From Suilimivivens sp964614185 (GTDB taxonomy: Bacteria > Bacillota > Clostridia > Lachnospirales > Lachnospiraceae), in contig CAZTKJ010000008.1 of NCBI GenBank assembly GCA_964614185.1, positions 13,351 through 77,350 on the forward strand: a stretch of DNA of 64,000 nt. The letters run 5' to 3'. Position 1 is the first letter of the stretch; each line of letters opens with the position of its first letter. The notes under the pieces were generated by a model. The model was not told where the DNA came from and ran no database searches. It saw nothing but the letters and a program-made list of their open reading frames with translations. This document shows, one piece after another, positions 50,376 to 57,579 of this stretch. The position numbers and the translations under genes were made by a program.

Positions 50376-50416
50376 AAAATTCTCCATTCTTATTCAGCCT
50401 GTACCTCTTATGGAAA

Positions 50417-50438
50417 GAGGATAGCTGCTGCTATCCTC
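50417..50438 (-). terminator. Intercistronic hairpin between binding-protein and permease genes
   Basis: Perfect GAGGATAGC / GCTATCCTC stem with a four-base loop, followed on the minus strand by TTTCC. Such hairpins commonly protect or partly terminate the abundant binding-protein mRNA, so it is likely a stabiliser rather than a full terminator. Confidence 0.6.
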
Positions 50439-50463
50439 CCCAAAAGCTTAATTACAATGTGTT

Positions 50464-51231
50464 TTATTCTGCCTCAATATAGGTCTTCACTAATTCATCA
50501 AAAGTACCATCTGCTTTTAAATCCTTAATGGCTGTATTGATCTTTTCTGCTAATGCAGTATCTCCTTTAGGCAGGGCGATTGCATATTCTTCCACTTCGA
50601 AATCAAACTGGGCGCCGTCAACTGCAACTACCTGGCCTGCAAATTTGCTTTCAAATACAAGGGCGGGATTCTTATCAATGATTACGCAGTCAACTCTTCC
50701 GTTCACTAAATCATTTACTGCATCCACTGCCTTATTGTACTGTGAAACATTGCTTGTTAAATCCTCAGCAATAAAATCACCTGTTGTACCAAGCTGAACG
50801 CCGATTGTCTTATCCTTCAGATCATCTGCCGTGGCAATATCTGAATCTGCCGGAAGAATTACATACTGTACTGCTTCATAATAAGGATCGGAAAAATCAA
50901 CTGATTCCTTCCTTTCATCCGTAACAGTCATTCCTGCTGCTGCAATGTCGATCTTGCTTCCGATAGAAGAAACAAGGGATGCAAACTCCATATTTTCAAC
51001 CTTAACTTCTACACCCAGCTTCTTACCGATTTCTCTTACCAACGCCATATCGAATCCATCCGGTTCCCCATTGTCATCTACATACTCAAAGGGCGGGAAT
51101 TCTGCATTGGTGCCTACTGTTAAAACACCGTCTGATAATGCTTTGCTTTCGTCGCTATTGCTGCCGCCGCATGCTGTAAGCATAGTCATGGCCAAAGCCA
51201 GTGTCAATACAACTGCTATAAACTTTTTCAT
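50464..51231 (-). CDS. Polar amino acid ABC transporter binding lipoprotein
   Basis: 255 residues. Signal peptide with lipobox MTMLTACGG, then a two-lobed SBP_bac_3 domain: LTVGTNAEFPPFEYVDDNGEPDGFDMALV, DIAAAGMTVTDERKESVDFSDPYY, IGVQLGTTGDF. It captures an amino acid outside the membrane and delivers it to the permease. ATG at 51231 has GGAGGAGAAGG upstream. First gene of the three-gene importer operon. Confidence 0.93.
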   Translation of the reverse strand: MKKFIAVVLTLALAMTMLTACGGSNSDESKALSDGVLTVGTNAEFPPFEYVDDNGEPDGFDMALVREIGKKLGVEVKVENMEFASLVSSIGSKIDIAAAGMTVTDERKESVDFSDPYYEAVQYVILPADSDIATADDLKDKTIGVQLGTTGDFIAEDLTSNVSQYNKAVDAVNDLVNGRVDCVIIDKNPALVFESKFAGQVVAVDGAQFDFEVEEYAIALPKGDTALAEKINTAIKDLKADGTFDELVKTYIEAE

Positions 51232-51353
51232 GATCCTTCTCCTCCTGAAATATCTGATTGTATAAATATGCAATCGTTGTCTTTAAATCTTTTCGTAGTC
51301 TATCACTTTTACACAGCAAAATCAAGAGGTTTATCATGTTTATATTATTTTTT

Positions 51354-53078
51354 CTAAATAACAATAGTCATTTCTTTGCTTAAGTATACAGAAATTTTCT
51401 TTTTTAGCCTGCAGACGATCAGTTCCTCATCTTCTCCTCTTAAAAAGCGGAAAAGACCCGGTCTGATATAATACCTGTTGGTAACTGCTTTTTCTTCCAT
51501 TTCATCGGAGATGGTCATGGTATACCCGTCCTCTGTAAGCTTCACGGCACATCTTCCCAGATAGATCATGCCGCCTTTTCCATCATCATTATAGAGTTTA
51601 ACACTCATTCTGAGATAGTAAAGAAGGAAGAATGATCCCAAGGCAGCCAGAAGAGCTCCGGCTGTTACAGTAATGATTTTAACTGCTGCAGGTATGGCAA
51701 AGGTCTTTTTCTGTTCTTTGATTTTTATCTCCGGGATTTCCAAACTCTGGCTTTGCTTCCTTGGCAGCTTAATACTCTCTTTCTTTTCCTGCCATTTCAA
51801 AGACGGTGCCGGGGTTCTTACTGCTATGCCGGTCTTATTTCCGGTTTCCGTATTTTCTTTCCTTACCGGGGTAGTTGCAATCTTTTCCCTGGCTGCAGCT
51901 CCTAAAGGGGAGGAAGTGGGTTCTGCCAAAGGGGTAGGGGTGGCTTTTACATCATCGCCTTCCTTATTTCCGTTAGAATCATCTCCACTGTCATTGCCAT
52001 TATCGTCATTGTCATCATCGTTTTTACTGCCGTCATCTTTTCCAGAATTACTACCGTTATCCTTAGATGGCTTTACGATGCTGCGGATTGTGATCCCTGC
52101 CTTTAAGCTGTCTTTATTAACATCTTCATTTTCTATACCAAGGATTACACTGTAATTACCGTTTTTAGAAACATTGATGCCTTCTCCTGTTCCTATCCTC
52201 TGACCATCCGGACCATACCATGTAAAGGGCTCCTCTGTGAGACGAAGCTGGCCTCCCGAAAGATCCTCAAAAAAAACTTTTATAGAGGTTTCCTCCTTTT
52301 TGCTTCCTTTTTCTTCCGTTACTGTTATTTTTCCAACAGGCGTTTTTTCATCTCTGCCACAGTTTATCCCATATCCCTCTATATCTTCGGTGGTCTTTCC
52401 ACAGCTGAGAGCATAGGAATCAATGGTTTCTCCCTCTATCCTGCCGCAGTCTATAAGATAATTCTCTATACTTTCTTCTGTTTTGCCGCATCCCAATGTA
52501 TAACCGGAATCATACTTTTTACTACAGTTAATAACATCATGCGTATGAGAATCATTGGTTCCGTGAATGACCCGGCCACAGGACATATAATAGTACATAT
52601 AGTCGTGTCCTTCATAATCTCCATCATTTGTATCTTCTGTCCTTATTAGATAACAGCCATAGTCTTCACTGGATACTGTCCTGTAGCAGCTGCTCCCATG
52701 TTTATGTGGCTTTTGCACATAGCATCCGCCCTCTTCTTCCTCACTTCCTGTATGTTCATGATAATGGGCAGTTCCGTAGCAGCCGCCTCCTGATGTTTCA
52801 TCACCTGCGTGCACATGGTAAACGGCAGTTCCATAACAGCCGCCTCCTGTTTCGTCACCTGCATGGATATGATACAGCGGGGTATGATAGCAGCCGCCTT
52901 CCTCTTTATCATTACCTGTATGCTGATGATAAATATATGTCTCGCTTCTGTTTGCTTCTTCTGCAGAAACCTGCATCATGCAGGGATTTGCCATTCCAAG
53001 GAGTATCACTGCTGCCACAGCTTTCCCTAATCCCCGGTACAGCTTCTTTTTTAATGGAAATGTAATTATTTTTTTCAT
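51354..53078 (-). CDS. Surface protein with His/Cys repeats
   Basis: 574 residues. Signal peptide to about 40 (ends MMQVSAEE). Four repeats of about 17 residues follow, Y-H-x-H-[AT]-G-x5-GGCY (for example YHIHAGDETGGGCYG), then Cys-Gly repeats (LGCGKTEESIENY, LSCGKTTEDIEGY, INCGRDE). An Ig-like or adhesin-like part, a charged Asn/Asp/Gly linker, a Pro/Thr spacer, one membrane helix (about 450-475) and a 95-residue cytoplasmic tail complete it. The repeats hold regularly spaced His and Cys, so metal binding outside the cell is likely. The ATG at 53078 has AAAGGAAAG upstream. No known family function. Confidence 0.7.
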   Translation of the reverse strand: MKKIITFPLKKKLYRGLGKAVAAVILLGMANPCMMQVSAEEANRSETYIYHQHTGNDKEEGGCYHTPLYHIHAGDETGGGCYGTAVYHVHAGDETSGGGCYGTAHYHEHTGSEEEEGGCYVQKPHKHGSSCYRTVSSEDYGCYLIRTEDTNDGDYEGHDYMYYYMSCGRVIHGTNDSHTHDVINCSKKYDSGYTLGCGKTEESIENYLIDCGRIEGETIDSYALSCGKTTEDIEGYGINCGRDEKTPVGKITVTEEKGSKKEETSIKVFFEDLSGGQLRLTEEPFTWYGPDGQRIGTGEGINVSKNGNYSVILGIENEDVNKDSLKAGITIRSIVKPSKDNGSNSGKDDGSKNDDDNDDNGNDSGDDSNGNKEGDDVKATPTPLAEPTSSPLGAAAREKIATTPVRKENTETGNKTGIAVRTPAPSLKWQEKKESIKLPRKQSQSLEIPEIKIKEQKKTFAIPAAVKIITVTAGALLAALGSFFLLYYLRMSVKLYNDDGKGGMIYLGRCAVKLTEDGYTMTISDEMEEKAVTNRYYIRPGLFRFLRGEDEELIVCRLKKKISVYLSKEMTIVI

Positions 53079-53118
53079 GGTTTCTTTCCTTTCGCTTAAT
53101 TGATAAAAGTGCATAATA

Positions 53119-53149
53119 AAACCTGTCCGTGCATTCCCACAGACAGGTC
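53119..53149 (-). terminator. Hairpin between acyltransferase and surface-protein genes
   Basis: On the minus strand ACCTGTCTGTG pairs with CACGGACAGGT and is followed by TTTATTAT. It ends the acyltransferase transcript, or attenuates the surface-protein leader: ACAGGT just upstream could pair with the same ACCTGT arm instead. Confidence 0.6.
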
Positions 53150-53195
53150 ACCTGTTTCTTTATTCACTTCGTCACTAAGCGGTAAGTGTACTCAG

Positions 53196-53222
53196 ATTAT
53201 CATATGTTCTTTTGATTGTCAA
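53196..53222 (-). promoter_or_regulatory. Possible promoter of the surface-protein gene
   Basis: Minus-strand TTGACA (53217-53222) and GATAAT (53196-53201) with a short 15-base spacer, just after the acyltransferase stop. If used, the hairpin at 53119-53149 lies within the transcript leader. Confidence 0.35.
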
Positions 53223-53230
53223 TCTTATTT

Positions 53231-54379
53231 TTACATAATTATTTCGTCCGTATTTTTTCCTTTGGTCCGTTTTCCGGCATTACTGCGTCTTCCTATCATC
53301 CGTTCCACGGCTTTCTGAAGGTTGGCGATCAGGAGTGGGATTGCAATTCCCGCAAACAGATAAATCCATTTACCTGCTTCCGCTCCTCCCGGCAGATAAA
53401 TAAAATTAATTTCAGAGAAGAACATGGATACATCAAACTCTGCGCATAAACCTGTCAGCTTATGAAGTGCATAAAAGACTGACTTTACCAGAAAGAATGC
53501 AAATATATGATGCATCATAATGGCATATGTATTCCTTCCTATATAAATCATCTTACCGGAAATATAGGGAATGTCCTTGATAATTCTGGCTATTCTGAGC
53601 CAGAATGCAATTCCCGTTATGATCGTTACATAAGGAATAATGGGACCGTTTGCAAAACTGCTGACCCATACGGCGCTGAATGCCAGACCGCCGCAAAAGA
53701 CGGTAATCAGCAGCTGGATTCCCATTACAATCAGAAAATACGGGCCGTCTGGCAATGTGTCATATCTTTCCAGCTTTTCCTTATAAAGACGCCCCATCTG
53801 GAAACCGGGCAGCATAAACAGTATCCTTCCCAGAATCTTATAAGGTCCCCAGACATGACCGGAAATAGCCAGCCACACTGTAAGAATGCCGAAAAGAAGA
53901 CATCCTGCAAAAATGATCCATTCATTGTTAAGCTTGATCAGGGACAATACCTTCCGCATACATACATTGACCGCTTCCACGGTAAATAACACCGGAACAA
54001 ACCATGCCGGAAAATGATACATAAACTGATGGCCTCCATCAAAGGGAGCTATCAGCAGCGTATAAAGGGACAGTTCCTGCCCTATGGTAAAACCGGCTTT
54101 GTGAAGAATCACTGTCATGATCCCATACAAAAGATTCCATATATAATAGGGCAACAGCAATGTGATGCACTTTCCAATCAGGTAACTGATTATGCTATCT
54201 TCCGCTTCCTGCTTATAAAAGTATCCCGATATAAAAAGGAAAATAAAAACATGAAAGGAATAATAAGGAAATAATCCGCCTATGTCAAACAATTGATATC
54301 CCAGATGTCCTGCAATGACCAGAATAATGCCGATGGCAGAAAGCATACGCATTTCTTTATTTTCTTTATAGTTCTTCAT
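53231..54379 (-). CDS. Acyltransferase-3 family membrane protein
   Basis: 382 residues, about 10 membrane helices. N-terminal MLSAIGIILVIAGHLG contains the conserved His of the family, followed by SFHVFIFLFISGYFYK with the second conserved site. Acyltransferase-3 enzymes O-acylate cell-wall polysaccharide, peptidoglycan or secondary polymers, using a cytoplasmic acyl donor. Target is unknown. GGTGGG lies upstream of the ATG. Divergent from a lipoprotein gene across a fold-back repeat. Confidence 0.85.
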   Translation of the reverse strand: MKNYKENKEMRMLSAIGIILVIAGHLGYQLFDIGGLFPYYSFHVFIFLFISGYFYKQEAEDSIISYLIGKCITLLLPYYIWNLLYGIMTVILHKAGFTIGQELSLYTLLIAPFDGGHQFMYHFPAWFVPVLFTVEAVNVCMRKVLSLIKLNNEWIIFAGCLLFGILTVWLAISGHVWGPYKILGRILFMLPGFQMGRLYKEKLERYDTLPDGPYFLIVMGIQLLITVFCGGLAFSAVWVSSFANGPIIPYVTIITGIAFWLRIARIIKDIPYISGKMIYIGRNTYAIMMHHIFAFFLVKSVFYALHKLTGLCAEFDVSMFFSEINFIYLPGGAEAGKWIYLFAGIAIPLLIANLQKAVERMIGRRSNAGKRTKGKNTDEIIM

Positions 54380-54407
54380 TTATAATCCCACCTATCTAAA
54401 GTCTTGT

Positions 54408-54577
54408 AACAGTTCAGCCCTCCCATTCATAAAAACGTCTGCTTCGCATCCGCCGCCGCTTCGCAGCTTATTTTTTATTTCATGTGCGGGCGCTCCGCTC
54501 ATGAACGCATTTACAATCAGTGCTTTGTGTGCAAGCACCCACACACAGCTTGTAAATGTGTTCATGGCTGAACTGTT
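54408..54577. repeat. Fold-back repeat in a divergent intergenic region
   Basis: Outer inverted repeat AACAGTTCAGCC / GGCTGAACTGTT (54408-54419 and 54566-54577) and inner CATGAACGCATTTACAA / TTGTAAATGTGTTCATG (54500-54516 and 54550-54566, one mismatch). It looks like a MITE-like dispersed element; GC-rich GCTTCGCA and GCTCCGCTC stretches lie within. No ORF. Confidence 0.5.
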
Positions 54578-54608
54578 TCAAAATCTTCTTACAGTATACA
54601 AAAAAACA

Positions 54609-54637
54609 TTGTATAAAGAAAGTAAAATCTTTATAAT
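54609..54637 (+). promoter_or_regulatory. Promoter giving an apparently leaderless mRNA
   Basis: TTGTAT (54609-54614), 17-base spacer, TATAAT (54632-54637). The ATG of the lipoprotein gene starts six bases after the -10, exactly where transcription should begin, and no ribosome binding site is present. Confidence 0.6.
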
Positions 54638-54643
54638 AGCCTT

Positions 54644-55717
54644 ATGAAAAAATTTAATATAAATTCCATACAACAACATAAATCTTCCTGTAGAGTAATC
54701 TTTTGCTCGGTATTGCTTCTGCTTTGCTCTTCTTTTCCGCTTCTGCTTACAGGCTGCGGCAAAGAGAGACCTGTTATGGCCTTTATTCCTGATGAACCAT
54801 ACATCAGCCAATCATCCCCCATTGATTTTGATCCGGCCACCTTAAATGCCATACCTGACAATCCATACCCTACATTAAGCGTTCCTACCTATATCACCAA
54901 AATAGAGGACACTTACTTTATCGTGGACTGTTATCACGATCAGATCATTTACCACGATAATCTTACAGATCCCCTCTATGAATGGCAGATCATGACAAAT
55001 AACCTCTCCATGCCCCATACTATTGCCGGAGACGGTTCCGTTTATGTAATTGATGATACGGAAAATAACCGCATTCTTATTATGGAAAAAAGCATTAATG
55101 AAAATGGACAGTCCATTTTCATTCCTACACAGGAATTTACTCAGATAGGAAACAGACCTCACTATATCATTTATCACGAGCCTACAGATACATTCTATGT
55201 CTGGAGCTCCCAAAATGGCGAAATGTATCTGCTGCGGCATCCTGAAAATGATACCACTATGTATCTTACCGAAATTCGGTCTATTCCTTCCTTAAGCAAT
55301 GTATATGTCCGCTCTTTTACCATTGCAGGAGACAAAATTTATTTTGTCTCCGGAAATTCTTCCGTTATAGAAGCAGACCTTGATACCTTTAAAGTCCGTA
55401 AGGAATATCCTGTTCCGGATGAAATTTCCGGTATGGTTCAGCTGACTCCTATTGAAGACTATTACTATATCACCGTCTCTACGGATGCTGCCGGCAATCA
55501 GGATTATGCCACTATGATCCGGACTGAGAGCCTTAAGGATCTTTCACGTGGAAACTATGAAGACATTTACCACTACTTTGTAGGCGGAGGCACTCCCTAT
55601 TATATTACTCAGGTTGATGACCACTGGTATCTGACAGAGCACCGCCTTCCCGGACATTCCATCTGGGAATTCCAGGTAACGGACAATACCATTACCAACG
55701 TAACTGCCATTTACTAA
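54644..55717 (+). CDS. Lipoprotein with predicted beta-propeller-like repeats
   Basis: 357 residues. Signal peptide with lipobox FPLLLTGCGK, Cys about 38. The remainder is beta-rich with repeated Y/F-x-V-x-D patterns (YFIVDCYHDQIIYHDN, VYVIDDTENNRILIME, FYVWSSQNGEMYLL), reminiscent of NHL or other propeller blades. Likely surface-anchored and involved in polymer or protein interaction. It is followed after 17 bases by a GT39-like gene, so the two probably cooperate. No ribosome binding site: probably leaderless. Confidence 0.65.
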   Translation: MKKFNINSIQQHKSSCRVIFCSVLLLLCSSFPLLLTGCGKERPVMAFIPDEPYISQSSPIDFDPATLNAIPDNPYPTLSVPTYITKIEDTYFIVDCYHDQIIYHDNLTDPLYEWQIMTNNLSMPHTIAGDGSVYVIDDTENNRILIMEKSINENGQSIFIPTQEFTQIGNRPHYIIYHEPTDTFYVWSSQNGEMYLLRHPENDTTMYLTEIRSIPSLSNVYVRSFTIAGDKIYFVSGNSSVIEADLDTFKVRKEYPVPDEISGMVQLTPIEDYYYITVSTDAAGNQDYATMIRTESLKDLSRGNYEDIYHYFVGGGTPYYITQVDDHWYLTEHRLPGHSIWEFQVTDNTITNVTAIY

Positions 55718-55734
55718 AGGAAAGGATATTACTT

Positions 55735-57321
55735 ATGCCAAAACTATTTTCCAAAAATAAAAAGAGAACATTATCAGCAACTTCCCTGCAGATACTCTTT
55801 ATTCTTTTATCCTGCCTGTTTGCTGCTGTCTTTCAAGGTCTTGGTCTGATAGAGCATTCACACTATATGAAGGTTTTAATGCTGACCTGTATTTTTCTGA
55901 TTTATTTTGGGGTTCTGTTCTATCTGAAAGTAACAAGAAGACTTGTTCATGAAGATACTGCCGTAACCATGATAGTTTTTCTGGGAGTCCTGATCCGCGT
56001 CAGTTATGTATTGCTTTCCGGTCTCTATGACAGGCAGCATGACGCCGGAGTTTATACCGGCGCAGCCACGGATTTCGTCAATCCCGGACATATCGGTTAT
56101 ATCGAATATATTTACAAATTTCATCGGCTGCCTAACTTAAATCCCTATGAGCTGTTTGCTTACTATCATCCGCCCTTCCACCATATTCTTTCCGCTATAT
56201 GGCTTTGGGTAAATGTTGCTTTTGGCGTAGCTGAAGATTTTGCTTTTGAAAACCTGCAGGTACTTACACTTTTATACTCCTGCTTATGCATAACGGTTAC
56301 CTGGCGTATTTTAAAAATACTCAGCATCAGAGGAACAGGTCTTTTTTTAGGCCTTGCCTTTGTAGCATTTCATCCCTCTCTCGTAATCATGGCCGGAAGC
56401 GTTAACAATGACATGCTGACTATTCTGTTTATGTGTCTGATTATTTTAGGTTCTCTGAAATGGATACGGGAAAAGAATCTTAAGAATCTGATAATGCTGG
56501 CTCTTTGCATAGGATTCGGTATGATTACAAAACTGAATTCCGCTGTTCTTGCCTTGCCCCTGGCACTGGTTTTTCTAATGCATTTTATTTCGGTACTTAA
56601 AGGGAAAAATAGACAGGAGATTGGAAAATGGATTAAAAATTACTGTATTTTCGGCATCACATCTGCTCTTATAGGCCTTGGCTGGATTGCCCGCAACCTT
56701 ATCTTATTTGGAGAAAAACCGGGGGTTCCTGTACCGGGTGAATCTTCTCCTATGTACACTGCCGCTTACAGTCTTTGGAGCCGCCTTGGCATTCCTGCCT
56801 TTCAGGATTGGAGGATTACATTCCCCTTTCATCCCATCAGCGCCAAAGCCTGCAATAATACATGGGTCATCATGCTCCATACTTCACTATTTGCAGAAGA
56901 ATACCCTACCAGTCTGCCGGATATACTTTTGATCCTCTGTCAGATTGTGTTCTTTATATCCATCATTTTCAGTATTGCAACTGCCGCTTTACTGTTGGCA
57001 GTGATGCTCCACAAGCAGACTCTCCGGGAAGACCGCATATTCCTTCTGGTGGGATATATTGTCATGTTGATTTCTTTTGCTGCCTTTGTTATCATCTATC
57101 CTTACACATGCAGCAGTGATTTCAGGTACGTAGCGATCTGTCTTGTCTATATTGCCATTGCCATTGGCCTCGGTAATAAATATTATCTGCAGTACCCCAA
57201 AGTTGGCCCCAGAACTTTCTTGCAGAAAGCCGCTCCAATACTGATGCAGATCATCAATGGAGGAATTATCTGTATTCTTATTCTTATTAATATAATCTAC
57301 ATTTTCTGGGAACGCTGGTAA
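55735..57321 (+). CDS. GT39/ArnT-like membrane glycosyltransferase
   Basis: 528 residues, about 12 helices. The first external loop has YDRQHDAGVYTG, with the Asp pair of GT-C enzymes (D-x-x), followed by AYYHPPFHHILSAIW. GT-C family members use polyprenyl-phosphate sugars to modify proteins, teichoic acids or lipids. The acceptor may be the lipoprotein encoded just upstream. AAAGGAAAGG precedes the ATG. It stops one base before the convergent small membrane-protein gene. Confidence 0.8.
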   Translation: MPKLFSKNKKRTLSATSLQILFILLSCLFAAVFQGLGLIEHSHYMKVLMLTCIFLIYFGVLFYLKVTRRLVHEDTAVTMIVFLGVLIRVSYVLLSGLYDRQHDAGVYTGAATDFVNPGHIGYIEYIYKFHRLPNLNPYELFAYYHPPFHHILSAIWLWVNVAFGVAEDFAFENLQVLTLLYSCLCITVTWRILKILSIRGTGLFLGLAFVAFHPSLVIMAGSVNNDMLTILFMCLIILGSLKWIREKNLKNLIMLALCIGFGMITKLNSAVLALPLALVFLMHFISVLKGKNRQEIGKWIKNYCIFGITSALIGLGWIARNLILFGEKPGVPVPGESSPMYTAAYSLWSRLGIPAFQDWRITFPFHPISAKACNNTWVIMLHTSLFAEEYPTSLPDILLILCQIVFFISIIFSIATAALLLAVMLHKQTLREDRIFLLVGYIVMLISFAAFVIIYPYTCSSDFRYVAICLVYIAIAIGLGNKYYLQYPKVGPRTFLQKAAPILMQIINGGIICILILINIIYIFWERW

Positions 57322-57579
57322 CTATTTCTGCTTCTGTTCCTCATCAATTTTTATGGTGATTTTCTTTCTGAACCGGAAAAGAATCACCATAAAAATATTG
57401 GCTACTACCAAAGCTACGAGAGCCTCTAGCTGATACCTTGTTACTTCCTCTGCCGCCATGGAAGTATCCATGGTGCCCTGGGCAAAAGTGAAAAGAGCCC
57501 ATACCCAGATCACTCCAAATATTGCAAGCGCCACATCGATGATTCCCCGTATCAGTTTCTTAACATTAAATTCTACCAT
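57322..57579 (-). CDS. Small two-helix membrane protein
   Basis: 85 residues (87 if ATG 57585 is used). Two hydrophobic segments (about 13-34 and 50-70) and a basic, Lys-rich C-terminal tail. I do not recognise a family. It overlaps the GTPase-NYN gene by about 14 bases, so it is translated with it. Its ribosome binding site (GGAAAGGA) fits both ATGs about equally. A membrane anchor or regulator for the upstream factor is conceivable. Confidence 0.6.
   Translation of the reverse strand: MVEFNVKKLIRGIIDVALAIFGVIWVWALFTFAQGTMDTSMAAEEVTRYQLEALVALVVANIFMVILFRFRKKITIKIDEEQKQK

Noticed and set aside
53171..53186. Another copy of the response-regulator box (GTCACTAAGCGGTAAG)
   Set aside because: Two mismatches, and it lies after the acyltransferase stop with no plus-strand gene downstream; probably chance.
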